This document shows positions 41,459 to 50,683 of a DNA stretch of 64,000 nt, piece by piece (positions within the stretch are counted from its first letter, which is position 1; the number at the start of each line of letters is the position of its first letter). Source of the stretch: Streptacidiphilus sp041262165 (GTDB taxonomy: Bacteria > Actinomycetota > Actinomycetes > Streptomycetales > Streptomycetaceae); the NCBI RefSeq assembly GCF_041262165.1, contig NZ_JBGCBY010000002.1, positions 310,001-374,000 of the forward strand. Reading direction: 5' to 3'. The notes beneath the pieces were generated by a model, which saw only the letters and a list, made by a program, of their open reading frames with translations, had not been told where the DNA came from and did not search any database. Both the position numbers and the translations under genes were made by a program.

Positions 41459-42481
41459 ATGTTGATCACCCCCAGGGGTCGTTCCCCTCGCGCGGGACGG
41501 CTCCGTACTGTCGACGACGGCGATACGGTGCTGCGCTTTCACGTGGTGCACGGTTACCGCCGGGCCTACCGGATCGCCGGATCGGGGCCTGCGGTGCTGT
41601 TGATCCACGGGATCGGCGACTCGTCCGCGACCTGGGCCGAGTTGATCCCCGGCCTGGCCAGGAACCACACCGTGATCGCTCCCGACCTGCTCGGCCACGG
41701 GGCGTCCGACAAGCCGCGCGCGGACTACTCGGTGGCCGCCTACGCCAACGGCATGAGGGATCTGCTCGGCGTGCTGAACATCGAGCGGGCCACGCTGATC
41801 GGTCACTCGTTCGGCGGCGGTGTCGCCATGCAGTTCGCGTACCAGTTCCCCGAGCGCACCGAGCGGTTGGTGCTGGCCAGTACCGGAGGGGTGGGCCGCG
41901 AGGTCAATCCGGTGCTGCGGGCGGTGTCTCTGCCGGGGGCGGACCTGATGCTCTCGGCGTTGAAACTGCCCACGATGCGGCTGCAGACACGCCTCTTCGT
42001 CGAGTTGATGAGAATGCTGGACACCGACCTGGGCCAGGATGCGCCCGACCTGCTCAATCTCGTGGACGCGCTGCCGGACGCGACGGCCCGCAGTGCGTTC
42101 ATCCGCACCCTTCGCGCGGTGGTGGACGGACGTGGGCAGGTGGTGACCATGCTGGACCGCTGCTACCTGGTCCGTGGCATGCCGACCATGCTGCTCTGGG
42201 GATCGCGGGACAGCGTCGTGCCGGTGCAGCACGCCCACAACGCCCACGCCGCGATGCCGGGCAGCCGGCTCGAGATCTTCGAAGGCGCGGGCCACTTCCC
42301 GTTCCACAGCGATCCGCGACGGTTCCTGGAACTGGTCGAGGACTTCATCGCGACCACCCACCCGGGCAACTGGAGCATCGAACAGTGGCGTGACCTGTTG
42401 CGCCGCGGACACCATCCGGAGGTGGGGCAACCGAGTACCGAGCATGAGGTGCGCGAGGCGAGCGAGCGCAGCGCGACCTGA
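41459..42481 (+). CDS. Alpha/beta-fold hydrolase
   Basis: A 340-residue hydrolase. The oxyanion motif LLIHGIGDSS lies near residue 50 and the nucleophile Ser117 in GHSFGGG. The acid is likely the Asp in LLWGSRDSVVP and the catalytic His is in GAGHFPFHS. GAGGAGG precedes the ATG by about eight bases. The C-terminal 40 residues are polar and probably disordered. Substrates of this family range from esters to epoxides and lactones, and nothing nearby decides between them. It converges with the penicillin-recognising hydrolase. Confidence 0.92.
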   Translation: MLITPRGRSPRAGRLRTVDDGDTVLRFHVVHGYRRAYRIAGSGPAVLLIHGIGDSSATWAELIPGLARNHTVIAPDLLGHGASDKPRADYSVAAYANGMRDLLGVLNIERATLIGHSFGGGVAMQFAYQFPERTERLVLASTGGVGREVNPVLRAVSLPGADLMLSALKLPTMRLQTRLFVELMRMLDTDLGQDAPDLLNLVDALPDATARSAFIRTLRAVVDGRGQVVTMLDRCYLVRGMPTMLLWGSRDSVVPVQHAHNAHAAMPGSRLEIFEGAGHFPFHSDPRRFLELVEDFIATTHPGNWSIEQWRDLLRRGHHPEVGQPSTEHEVREASERSAT

Positions 42482-42508
42482 CGACGAGTCTGTCGCCTTC
42501 GCCGCGGC

Positions 42509-43843
42509 TCAGCTGGGGGATGGCGTGCTGGGGACGGGCTTGCTGGGGACGGGCTTGCCGAGCATGGTGCAGACTGCCGCGTTCACCAGGGCCTGGTCGG
42601 CGGCCCCGACCTTGGGCTCGGCCAGGCCGAAGATGGTCGTGGTGAAGACCGAGACCGTGCGGTGGCCGGTGCTGTCGGTGTAGTTCTCGCTGGAATATCC
42701 GGGGACCTGACCGACGTGACCCCACACCGTGCCGCAGGGCGTGACCACCTTCTCCAGACCCAGCCCGTACCGGTTCGGCGTGGAGGCATCCTCCGCGACG
42801 GTGGTGCGCATCTCCTTCAGCTGAGCCGGTGGCAGCAACCCGCCGGACATCAGCGCGGTTTGGAATCGACCCCAGTCCTCGGCGGTGGAGACCACGCCCC
42901 CGGCTGCCCACTCCGAGCTGTTGTTGATCCAGGTGGTGTCGACATGGTCACCGCGACTGGGCCCGGCGAACGCGGTCCCCGCGGGCGTGCCCGGAGGAAG
43001 CAGGGAGGCGAGATGGGCGGCGTCGGGTTCGTAGCCGTGTGCGAGCTTGCTGCCGTCCGACCGGGGAGTGCTGGTGGCCAGGTAGGTCTGCTTCAGGTTC
43101 AGCGGCCGGGCGATTCGCTCCTCGATCAGGTCGGCCAGGCGGTGTCCTGTGGCCTTCTCGAGTACCAGGCCCAGCGCGATGTAGTTGGTGTTGCTGTAGG
43201 AGTACTCCTTGCCGGGGGCGAACAGCGCCGGGTGCCGGACAGCCGCGGCCAGCAGCTCCTTCGGGGTCCACTGCCGCGTGTCCTGGCCGGTGAACGCGGC
43301 CAGGACGGCAGGGTCGTTGACATGGTTGAACAGCCCGCTGGTGTGGTTGAGCAGCATCCGCAGGGTGATCGCGTGACCGTTCGGGACGAGGCCGGGCAGC
43401 CATTTCTCCACCGGGTCGGTCAGCTTGAGCCGGTGTTCGGCGACCAGTTGCAGGACCAGGGTGGCGACCATCGTCTTGGTGCTGGAGCCCATCCGGAACT
43501 GGTCGCCCACCGCGAGCGTGTGGTCGGCCCTGGTCCACGGGGCCTGCCGGGAGATCTCGACCGCGGGTCCGTTGCCGTCGTCGACCCGTACGATCACCCC
43601 GGGGGCACCGGCGTCGACATCCTGCTGGGCCAGTGCGGTGAGCTGATCCGTCCGCGCCGCCGGCGCTCCGGTGTGCGCCGCCCTGGCCTGCGCCATCCCG
43701 GTCTCCGCGATCGAGGCCGGTGTGGGGGAGGCCGGTGTGGGGGAGGCCGCGCAGGCCGCGACCGTACCGGTCAGGATCGTGGCCAGGGCCAGGGTCAACG
43801 CCGCCCGCGGGCCGCGACGCGACGACAGTGTGGATCCAGTCAT
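42509..43843 (-). CDS. Serine hydrolase lipoprotein, beta-lactamase/DD-peptidase class C fold
   Basis: A 444-residue exported lipoprotein with lipobox VAAC (Cys31). The penicillin-recognising motifs are all present: SxxK as Ser120-S-T-Lys123, YSN in EYSYSNTNY, and an HVG in the place of the KTG triad. The family (beta-lactamase-related, MEROPS S12) includes D-Ala-D-Ala carboxypeptidases, esterases and class C beta-lactamases. Short Pro/Ser repeats occur just after the lipobox (SPTPASPTPA) and at the C-terminus (KPVPSKPVPS). A muropeptide role is likely but not certain. Confidence 0.92.
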   Translation of the reverse strand: MTGSTLSSRRGPRAALTLALATILTGTVAACAASPTPASPTPASIAETGMAQARAAHTGAPAARTDQLTALAQQDVDAGAPGVIVRVDDGNGPAVEISRQAPWTRADHTLAVGDQFRMGSSTKTMVATLVLQLVAEHRLKLTDPVEKWLPGLVPNGHAITLRMLLNHTSGLFNHVNDPAVLAAFTGQDTRQWTPKELLAAAVRHPALFAPGKEYSYSNTNYIALGLVLEKATGHRLADLIEERIARPLNLKQTYLATSTPRSDGSKLAHGYEPDAAHLASLLPPGTPAGTAFAGPSRGDHVDTTWINNSSEWAAGGVVSTAEDWGRFQTALMSGGLLPPAQLKEMRTTVAEDASTPNRYGLGLEKVVTPCGTVWGHVGQVPGYSSENYTDSTGHRTVSVFTTTIFGLAEPKVGAADQALVNAAVCTMLGKPVPSKPVPSTPSPS

Positions 43844-43874
43844 GGGATGGTCTCCAGAGTGTGAGCACGAATTC

Positions 43875-43898
43875 CGTCGGACGACGCTTCGTCCGACG
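43875..43898. promoter_or_regulatory. 10-bp inverted repeat upstream of serine hydrolase
   Basis: CGTCGGACGA (43875-43884) and its exact complement (43889-43898) flank four bases, starting 31 bases before the hydrolase start. It could be an operator for the divergent genes or a leader hairpin. Confidence 0.45.
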
Positions 43899-44080
43899 AA
43901 TCCAGCGTGCTGGGACCGGGGGCGAAGAACACGGGTGCTGAGACCCCTGAGAGGGTGGAGAAAACCCTACTGCGCCGGCCTGGCCGGTCGGCCACGATCG
44001 TTGCGTGACCCGCGATCAAGTCCCCTCTTCGATCCGCGCGTCGATACGAAACGGCAGCGATGCACGAGGAAGTGGACGTC

Positions 44081-45361
44081 ATGACTGGTTCCGGCGAGCG
44101 ACCAACGTCCGGCGTCGCCCTGCGCTTCGGCCTGCTGGGCTGGTCGTTCCTGCTGCTGCTGGCCTCGGTCCTCGGCGCCGCCCTGCTCACGCTCTGGATC
44201 ACCGCGGTCTCCGTCGTCGCGGTCGGGGTCGGGATCCCGCTGACCCTGCTCGCGACGGTGTTGGTGCGCTGGTTCGCGGACCTGCACCGCCAGTGGGCCG
44301 CGGACCGGCTCGGCGAACCGGTTGCCCGGCCGTACCTGCCGACGCCGCAAGGCGGGTGGGCGGTGCGGCTGTGGGCGATCATGCGCGACCCGGCGAGCTG
44401 GCGGGACTGGGCCTGGCTGGTGGCCAACGCGGTGACCGGGTGGTTCAGCTACGGGCTGTCGTTCGGGTTCTTCCTCTGCGGAGTCTTCTACCTGATCTAC
44501 CCGTTCCTCTACGAGGTGACCCCGCCGGAGGTGTTCCGCACGCCGTTCGGCTTCTTCCGGCTGCACAGCGTCCAGGAGTCGTTCGCGCTGGTCCCGCTCG
44601 GCCCGGTGTTCTTCGCGATCTGGTACACCACCGCCGTACGGCTGGCGAACCTGAACGCCCGGGTGATCCGCTCGCTGCTGGGGCCGACCGAGCAGGTGCG
44701 ACTGCGGGACCGGGTGCGGCAACTGGCGGCCTCGCGGGCCGAGTCCGTGGACAGCCAGGCCAACGAGCTGCGCCGGATCGAGCGGGATCTGCACGACGGT
44801 GCACAGGCCCGGCTGGTGTCGCTGGGCATGAGCCTGGGCCTGGCCGAACAACTGCTGGCCGACGATCCGCAGGCGGTCCGGCGACTGCTGGTCGAGGCGC
44901 GCGAGTCGACGTCCAGCGCCCTGGGTGAACTGCGTGACCTGGTGCGCGGCATCCACCCGCCGGTGCTGGCTGACCGCGGTCTGGACGGCGCCCTCCAGGC
45001 GCTGGCGCTGGCCAACCCGGTGCCGACCACGGTGGTGGTCCAGCTACCGGGGCGGCTTCCCGCGCCCGTCGAGTCCGCGGCCTACTTCGCTGTCGCCGAG
45101 GTATTGTCCAACGCGATCAAGCATGCCGAGGCCCGGCGGATTCTGATCACCGTCGAGTTCGCGCACCACCCGGACGTTGCCGGCGGACTGCTGTCGATGC
45201 GGGTGTCGGACGACGGCCAGGGAGGTGCCAGGATCGACGGGGGGACCGGGCTGCGGGGCATCGAGCGCCGTCTGGCGGCCTTCGACGGCACGCTGGTCGT
45301 CGACAGTCCGGTCGGCGGACCCACCGAAGTGAGGATGTCGTTGCCGTGCGGATTGTCATAG
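44081..45361 (+). CDS. Sensor histidine kinase with putative-sensor domain
   Basis: A 426-residue NarL-class kinase. The N-terminal 190 residues form about four helices arranged in the actinomycete putative-sensor domain (PF13796 type), with DPASWRDWAWLV around 100. The phosphoacceptor box RIERDLHDGAQARL has His238. The HATPase domain has EVLSNAIKHAEA and a DDGQGG/GGTGLRGIERRL pair. I chose the ATG at 44081 because GAGGAAG precedes it; an ATG at 44060 has none. It overlaps the response-regulator gene by 16 bases. No transporter is linked, so the signal and targets are unknown. Confidence 0.92.
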   Translation: MTGSGERPTSGVALRFGLLGWSFLLLLASVLGAALLTLWITAVSVVAVGVGIPLTLLATVLVRWFADLHRQWAADRLGEPVARPYLPTPQGGWAVRLWAIMRDPASWRDWAWLVANAVTGWFSYGLSFGFFLCGVFYLIYPFLYEVTPPEVFRTPFGFFRLHSVQESFALVPLGPVFFAIWYTTAVRLANLNARVIRSLLGPTEQVRLRDRVRQLAASRAESVDSQANELRRIERDLHDGAQARLVSLGMSLGLAEQLLADDPQAVRRLLVEARESTSSALGELRDLVRGIHPPVLADRGLDGALQALALANPVPTTVVVQLPGRLPAPVESAAYFAVAEVLSNAIKHAEARRILITVEFAHHPDVAGGLLSMRVSDDGQGGARIDGGTGLRGIERRLAAFDGTLVVDSPVGGPTEVRMSLPCGLS

Positions 45362-45990
45362 CCGAGGACCTGGCGCTGCTGCGCGACGGCCTGATCCGGA
45401 TCTTCCGGGCCTACGGCTTCGAGGTCGTGGACGCCGTCGACAACGGTCCCTCCCTGGTACGGGCGCTGACGACGCATCGGCCGGATGTCGCGGTGGTCGA
45501 TGTGCGGCTGCCGCCGACGTTCACCGATGAGGGCCTGCGTGCCGCGATCGAGGTTCGCAGGCAGATCCCCGGGCTGCCGGTGCTGATGCTGTCCCAGTAC
45601 GTGGAGCAGCTCTACGCGCGGGAGTTGATGTCCGATCGGGGCGGGGCGGTCGGCTATCTGCTGAAGGACCGCGTGCTGGACGTGGGCCAGTTCGTGGCCA
45701 CCGTCCGCCAGGTCGCGGCCGGGGGGACCGTGATGGATCCGGAGGTGGTGGCCGCCCTGCTCACCCACCGTTCGGCCGACCCTCCCCTGCGGGCGCTGAC
45801 CCCGCGTGAGCGCGAGGTGCTCTCGCTGATGGCGGAGGGCCGGTCCAACGCTGCCATCGCCGGCCGGATGTTCGTCAGCGAGAAGGCGGTCAGCAAGCAC
45901 AGCAACAACATCTTCGCCAAGCTCGGACTCGAACAGTCCGAGGAGGACAACCGCCGGGTGCTGGCGGTTCTGGCCTATCTGGAGGGCTGA
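45346..45990 (+). CDS. NarL-type response regulator
   Basis: A 214-residue regulator with receiver and LuxR-type DNA-binding domain. The receiver has AED for the acidic pair, the phosphoacceptor Asp52 in VAVVDVRLPP and Lys in YLLKDRV. The C-terminal part has LTPREREVLSLMAEG and the recognition helix region EKAVSKHSNNIF. It starts with GTG inside the end of the kinase gene, so the two are coupled. It is followed by paired hairpins and converges with a secreted-protein gene. Confidence 0.93.
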   Translation: MRIVIAEDLALLRDGLIRIFRAYGFEVVDAVDNGPSLVRALTTHRPDVAVVDVRLPPTFTDEGLRAAIEVRRQIPGLPVLMLSQYVEQLYARELMSDRGGAVGYLLKDRVLDVGQFVATVRQVAAGGTVMDPEVVAALLTHRSADPPLRALTPREREVLSLMAEGRSNAAIAGRMFVSEKAVSKHSNNIFAKLGLEQSEEDNRRVLAVLAYLEG

Positions 45991-46015
45991 GCGGCCACTG
46001 GGCCAGCGGCCGCTA

Positions 46016-46042
46016 GGCCCGGCCACAGAGGGTGGCCGGGCC
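46016..46042. terminator. Stem-loop after the two-component pair
   Basis: A perfect 11-bp GC-only-type stem (46016-46026 with 46032-46042) with a five-base loop. A smaller stem, AGCGGCC with GGCCGCT (around 45990-46015), precedes it. It can stop transcripts from both sides. Confidence 0.72.
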
Positions 46043-46071
46043 CAGGGGTCGGTTATGGAGGGTGGGTTGGG

Positions 46072-47967
46072 TCAGGAGACGGTGACGTCGTCGTAGTAGG
46101 TGTAGGTGGGGTCGCCGGCGTAGTTGTCGTCCTTGTTGGTCAGGGTGAGGGTGTAGGAGTGGCCTGCGGTGACGGTGGCGGTCTTGGTGGTCCAGCCGGA
46201 GGAGGAGACGCAGGTCTTGGCCAGGACGGTGGTGGTGGTGCCGGTGGTGTTGTCCTTGAGGGTGGCGGTGGCCCAGTCGTAGGTGACGGTGTCCGGGCAG
46301 GTCACGTTGTAGGCAAAGGACAACTTGCTGCTGCCGCTCGGAGCGGTGAAGGTCTGGGCGATGGAGGAGGTGGTGCTGGGGTTGGTGGAGCCGAGCATGG
46401 CGCCGTAGCTGCCGTTGTTGGCGGCGGAGGTGCTGGCGGCGGTGATGCCGGTGGTGGTCCAGCCGGAGAGGGTGCCGGTCTCGAAGCCGCCGTTGGTGAT
46501 GCCGCCGGTGACGGTGGTGGAGACGGTCCAGCTGAAGGTGGTGCTGCCGGAGGCTCCGGTGGTGTCCTTGGCGGTGACGTTGACGGAGGCGGTGCCGGCG
46601 GTGGTCGGGGTGCCGGTGATCAGGCCGGTGGAGGCGTTGATCGACAGGCCCGCTGGCAGGCCGGTGGCCGAGTAGGTCAGCGTGGAGCTGGCCGAGTCGG
46701 AGGCGCTGACCTGCAGCGAGACCGCGGTGCCGACGGTGCTGCTCTGGCTGCCCGGGTTGGTCACGGTGACCGTGTTACCGGTGCTGCCGCCGACGATGGG
46801 GTGCGTGATGGCGCAGGCGTTGGTGTCGTTGGACCAGCTGGCCTGCTCGGCGAAGGTGCCGGTGCCCATGGTGACGTTGGCGGCTCCGCCCGTGGTGCCG
46901 GGCGACAGCCAGGCGCACTCGTCGGAGTTCTCCTGGCCGTTGTAGGAGCTGCCGGAGACGTGGTTGGTCCAGCCGCCGGCCGGGTTCTGGTCGGACATCA
47001 TCTCGTGCCACTCGTGGCCGAGCGTCATGGTCCAGCCGTCGAGGGTTCCGGGGGAGTTGACGAAGCCGACGCCGCAGCCCGAGCCCTGGTCGATGTTGTA
47101 CGGCTGGTTGCTGAAGGCGACGTCGCCGTAGGGCGAGGAAGCCGCACCACCGGTCAGTGTGGTGTCGCCGTTCCAGTCGTGCCAGGCGCAGTACCCGGTG
47201 TTGGGGTCCTGGTAGTTGTCCGGGTCGGTGCCGTGCGGCGACAGGACGACGTAGTAGGCGTCGCGGTTCGACGCGGCCGTGGTGTTGCCGAAATGGCCGG
47301 CCGCGGTGATGGCCTCCTGGGCCAGCTGGTTGCCGGTCGCGGCACTCGGCGAGGCGGCGGAGTTGTCGTACCACACGCCGGAGAGCACGCCGCCGCTCTG
47401 GTACGGAACGAAGTTGGCGTTCGAGGGGCAGCTGGTCGCGCCGGACGCGACGTTCGGGCCATCACACCACTGGGTCAGGTCCGCGGACCACAACTCGTTG
47501 CCGGTGCCGATGCCCTTGAACATCTGCTGCGCGGCACCGGCGGCGCCGTTCGCGTCGCCCGAGAACTTCGCGTTCCCGTTGCCATCGGTGCTCTGCGAAC
47601 CCCACTGGTTCCCATAGAAGACCAGGTAGACCTTGGAGTGGCCGCTCTGGACGCCGATGCCGTCGACGCCGCCGCCGTAGGACAGCGTCTCCGGTCCGGT
47701 CGCGACGTTCGGTGTCCGCTGGGCGGCCGCCCACGACTTCATCTTCGCGTCGCCCTGGAGGGTGGGCACCACGCCGTGCCGGTAGGCGTGCTGCTTCGCG
47801 GGGCTGTAGGGGTTCGCGACAGAGCTGCTCTGTGTACGCAGTGCGGTCGGCGCGGCCGCCGCCTGAGGTGCGGCGGAGGCGATCAGCGCGCCGGTGGCTA
47901 TCGACAGCGAGACGATGCCGGTCAGGGCCACTCGTCTCTTGGGGCCGTGGGCGTGGGGGGTACCCAT
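46072..47967 (-). CDS. Secreted protein with HEWHE motif, Ig-like and jelly-roll domains
   Basis: A 631-residue exported protein. The signal peptide ends near residue 40 (QAAA). The main domain (about 90-390) contains KVYLVFYGNQWG, PHGTDPDN and the motif LGHEWHEMMSDQNPAGGW, here HEWHE near 316. That resembles the HExxE-type sites of EXORDIUM/phi-1-like and related secreted actinomycete proteins, not a classical HExxH. A putative Ig domain (about 399-486, YSATGLPAGLSIN) and a C-terminal jelly-roll-like domain (488-631, NGGFETGTLSGW) follow, probably for carbohydrate or surface binding. It may be a metallopeptidase, but this is unproven. The ATG at 47967 has GAGG at some distance. Confidence 0.75.
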   Translation of the reverse strand: MGTPHAHGPKRRVALTGIVSLSIATGALIASAAPQAAAAPTALRTQSSSVANPYSPAKQHAYRHGVVPTLQGDAKMKSWAAAQRTPNVATGPETLSYGGGVDGIGVQSGHSKVYLVFYGNQWGSQSTDGNGNAKFSGDANGAAGAAQQMFKGIGTGNELWSADLTQWCDGPNVASGATSCPSNANFVPYQSGGVLSGVWYDNSAASPSAATGNQLAQEAITAAGHFGNTTAASNRDAYYVVLSPHGTDPDNYQDPNTGYCAWHDWNGDTTLTGGAASSPYGDVAFSNQPYNIDQGSGCGVGFVNSPGTLDGWTMTLGHEWHEMMSDQNPAGGWTNHVSGSSYNGQENSDECAWLSPGTTGGAANVTMGTGTFAEQASWSNDTNACAITHPIVGGSTGNTVTVTNPGSQSSTVGTAVSLQVSASDSASSTLTYSATGLPAGLSINASTGLITGTPTTAGTASVNVTAKDTTGASGSTTFSWTVSTTVTGGITNGGFETGTLSGWTTTGITAASTSAANNGSYGAMLGSTNPSTTSSIAQTFTAPSGSSKLSFAYNVTCPDTVTYDWATATLKDNTTGTTTTVLAKTCVSSSGWTTKTATVTAGHSYTLTLTNKDDNYAGDPTYTYYDDVTVS

Positions 47968-48524
47968 GGTTGAGGGTTCCTCTCTCGTACCGGTCCCTGC
48001 GCGCCGGTCGGCGGCGAGGGACCACGTGCCTGGACAGGGGAGCGACAACGCACCTCTGCCGCCCGAGACCTGGGCCCATTGCCGCACGCCGCGATATCCG
48101 CACACCGGAGCGCGACGCTGCGAAGAGCAGCACCTGGAGCTCGCGGAGCAACGAGTTGCGAGCAGGGCGAAGCTGTCCGCGCAGTGGGTCGCTCTCCGCG
48201 CTGACGTGGAGCTGAGGAGCAGGTCATGAAGCAGGCAGAGGTAACTGAAAGAGTGTCACCACTTTGCGGGGTGCATCTTCGGCTGCGCTGAAGCAAACCA
48301 GTCTTGGTGAACAGCGGTCAACAGCTGGATCACAGGTTCTCGGCGCCCGGGTGTTTCGTCCCCGTAAAGGCCGCAGGTGAAGAACGGTCATCGCGCGTAG
48401 CCCCCCATCCGGTGGGAATTCTCACCCCCATCAGGGGGGTGTGGGGGAGCCCGGTGTTATGGCTCTTGACTACTGGTCATGCACACACCAATTCTGGAGG
48501 GCATCCCCCACGAGAGGAAGACCC
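47968..48524. other. 557-base divergent intergenic region
   Basis: It separates two secreted-protein genes. A small hairpin (CACCCCC at 48423 pairing with GGGGGTG by 48441) and a TTGACT hexamer (48466-48471) sit before the protease gene and may be part of its promoter. I see no gene here. Confidence 0.5.
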
Positions 48525-49364
48525 GTGAAGAAGTCCCTCCGACGCGGTCTGGGCGCCGTCGTCCTCGGCGCGGTCATGACCCTGACCGGAACATCCCCCG
48601 CCACCGCGGCAGCCCCCGCGCCGCACACCGTGAACGTCACCTTCGCCGGCACCGTCGCTCTCGACGACTGCTCCGGTTCCCTGGTCCGGCTGCCGACATC
48701 CAAGGACCAGGACCCCGCCCTCATCCTCACCAACGGCCACTGCCTGGAGACCGGCATGCCCGCCGCCGGCCAGGTCATTCTCAACCAGCCCTCCCGCCGC
48801 AGCTTCGACCTCCTCGACAGCTCAGGCAACTCGCTGGCCACGCTGCGGGCCAGCAAGGTCGTGTACGCGACCATGACCGACACCGACATCACGCTGTACC
48901 AACTCGGCACCAGCTACGCCTCGATCCGGCAGCGCTACGGGATCAGTCCGCTGACCGTCTCCCCGGACCACCCGGCCCAGGGCGCCGGCATCGAGGTGGT
49001 CTCGGGCTACTGGCAGACCACGTACAGCTGCCAGGTGGACGGCTTCGTCTACCGACTGGAGGAAGGAGCCTGGACCTGGAAGGACGCGGTCCGCTACACC
49101 CCTGAGTGCCAGACCATCGGCGGCACCTCGGGTTCACCGGTCATCGACACCTCGACCGGGTTGCTGGTCGCGGTCAACAACACCGGCAACGAGAACGGCG
49201 AGTACTGCACCGAGAACAACCCCTGCGAGGTCGACCCGAGCGGAAACGTGACCATCCACCAGGGAACCAACTACGCCGAGGAGACCTACGGCATCCCCGC
49301 CTGCTTCGCGCCGGGGAACCGGCTCGATCTCACCCTTCCCGGTTGCACTCTGCCGCGCCAGTGA
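48525..49364 (+). CDS. Secreted trypsin-like serine protease
   Basis: A 279-residue exported protease of the chymotrypsin (S1) fold. The signal peptide runs to about residue 31 (ATAA). The triad is visible as His72 in LTNGHC, Asp121 in TDTDITLY and Ser202 in GGTSGSPV. Four or more cysteines (DDCSGS, GHC, YSCQ, PECQ) should form disulfides. The GTG at 48525 has GAGGAAG at five bases; a longer frame from 48441 lacks a ribosome site. Protein breakdown outside the cell is likely. It is divergent from the HEWHE-motif protein gene. Confidence 0.92.
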   Translation: MKKSLRRGLGAVVLGAVMTLTGTSPATAAAPAPHTVNVTFAGTVALDDCSGSLVRLPTSKDQDPALILTNGHCLETGMPAAGQVILNQPSRRSFDLLDSSGNSLATLRASKVVYATMTDTDITLYQLGTSYASIRQRYGISPLTVSPDHPAQGAGIEVVSGYWQTTYSCQVDGFVYRLEEGAWTWKDAVRYTPECQTIGGTSGSPVIDTSTGLLVAVNNTGNENGEYCTENNPCEVDPSGNVTIHQGTNYAEETYGIPACFAPGNRLDLTLPGCTLPRQ

Positions 49365-49666
49365 AGCTCGGGCTGGACGGTTCGACGTCAGCTCGTCGTG
49401 GGGATGTACGGGTAGCACGGTGTCGCGTCGGAGCCGTAGCCGATGCTACTCCCCGATGATCGACGCCAGCAGTGCCAGGACCACGCTGCAGGTCTGCGGC
49501 AAGCAACCAGCCGGACGGGCCTGCACGCTGACGATCAGTGATGTCGCCGACCAGCCCTGGGTCACTGCCACACCGTCCGCTCCGACCGCGCCCCCCGCGA
49601 CGGCGCGAGCAGCGACTCCGCCCACGCCGACAGCTCCGGCGCACACCCCGTGAGACCTGCCGAAAC
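49365..49666. other. 302-base stretch, possible gene fragment
   Basis: Between the protease and the kinase gene. A plus-strand frame (to 49653) ends in protein-like text (TLQVCGKQPAGRACTLTISD followed by a Pro/Thr/Ala tail). It lacks a convincing start or ribosome site. It may be the remnant of a secreted-protein gene. Confidence 0.4.
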
Positions 49667-50683
49667 CTAGTGTCCTGAGTCCTTGAACCGCAGGTCGGTC
49701 ACCGCCAGTGGTGCGCTCGGGGGCAGGTGGGGGCGGGGGAGGGCGGTGGGAGGGTCGGCGCCCACGCGCTCGCAGGTGAGCGCGGAGACCAGGATCGCGT
49801 CGTCGAGGGCGGCAGCCAGGTCCTCGAGGGACGAACGGGCGAGGAGGTCGGGGGTGTACAGGTCGCGGCGGACCAGGGCGCCGAGCAGTCCCGCGGTGAA
49901 GGCGTCGCCGGCGCCCACGGTGTCGACCAGTGCCGCCTTGCGGCCGGGCCGGGACACCGGGGTGGTGCCGGAGCCAAACAGGTGTGCGCCGTCGGCGCCG
50001 TCCGTGATGACGACCAGCAGGGCGCCCAGAGCGATCCAGCGGGCACTGGCGTGTTCGATGCCGGCGGGGTAGAGCCACTCCACGTCCTCTCGGCTCGCCT
50101 TGACGATGTGCGCGTCGGCGACCGCGCGTTCGATCAAGGGCCGGGCACTCTCGGGGTCGCCGAGGAGCGCGGGCCGCACGTTGGGGTCGTAGCTGATGAG
50201 CACCCGGCCGCTTCGGCGCAGCCGGGCCGCGGCGGCGAGGACGGCTTGGTCTCCCGGCGCGGTCCAGGAGGCGGCCGAGCCGATGTGGAGCACGGCGGTA
50301 TCCGCGGGGACATGAGCGGTTTCGGCCTCGGTCCACTGCCAGTCGGCGGTGCCCTGGTGGTAGAAGTCGTAGCTCGCCTGCGCGTCGGCATCCATCGAGA
50401 CGACGGCCAGGGTGGTCTGTTCGGTCGCGTGCGGGGCGCAGGTGAGGTCGATGCCCTCGGCGGTGGCGTGCCGGCGCAGGATCCGGCCGAACGCGTTGTC
50501 GGCGAGACGTGCCATCAGCGCGGTGCGGTGGCCCAGGCGTGCCAGACCGATGGCGACGTTGAAGGGACTGCCTCCGGGCCGGGCGCGGAAGCCGTCGGGG
50601 CCGCCGTGCGGGACCAGGTCGATGAGGGCTTCGCCGATCACCGTGACGACGGGTGGGCGGGGGGCGCGGGCGGGTTCAGCCAC
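49667..50683 (-). CDS. PfkB-family sugar kinase (fructokinase-like)
   Basis: A 338-residue carbohydrate kinase. The substrate motif GGSPFNVAIGLARLG is near residue 38, and the PfkB signature DTVGAGDAFTAG contains the catalytic base Asp260. The length and the N-terminal VIGEALIDLVPHGG suit fructokinase relatives. The GTG at 50683 has GGAG six bases upstream and overlaps the LacI stop (GTGGCTGA). A frame from 50716 adds eleven residues with no ribosome site. It is in one operon with the LacI gene and divergent from a sugar importer, and probably phosphorylates the imported sugar. Confidence 0.92.
   Translation of the reverse strand: MAEPARAPRPPVVTVIGEALIDLVPHGGPDGFRARPGGSPFNVAIGLARLGHRTALMARLADNAFGRILRRHATAEGIDLTCAPHATEQTTLAVVSMDADAQASYDFYHQGTADWQWTEAETAHVPADTAVLHIGSAASWTAPGDQAVLAAAARLRRSGRVLISYDPNVRPALLGDPESARPLIERAVADAHIVKASREDVEWLYPAGIEHASARWIALGALLVVITDGADGAHLFGSGTTPVSRPGRKAALVDTVGAGDAFTAGLLGALVRRDLYTPDLLARSSLEDLAAALDDAILVSALTCERVGADPPTALPRPHLPPSAPLAVTDLRFKDSGH

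Noticed and set aside
46159..47973. Plus-strand Gly/Ala/Val-rich frame opposite the HEWHE protein
   Set aside because: The repetitive look comes from the complement of Thr/Ser-rich coding sequence; there is no start site or fold.
49420..49653. Plus-strand 77-codon frame ending in a Pro/Thr/Ala tail
   Set aside because: It looks partly protein-like but has no sound start; it is recorded as a possible fragment, not a gene.
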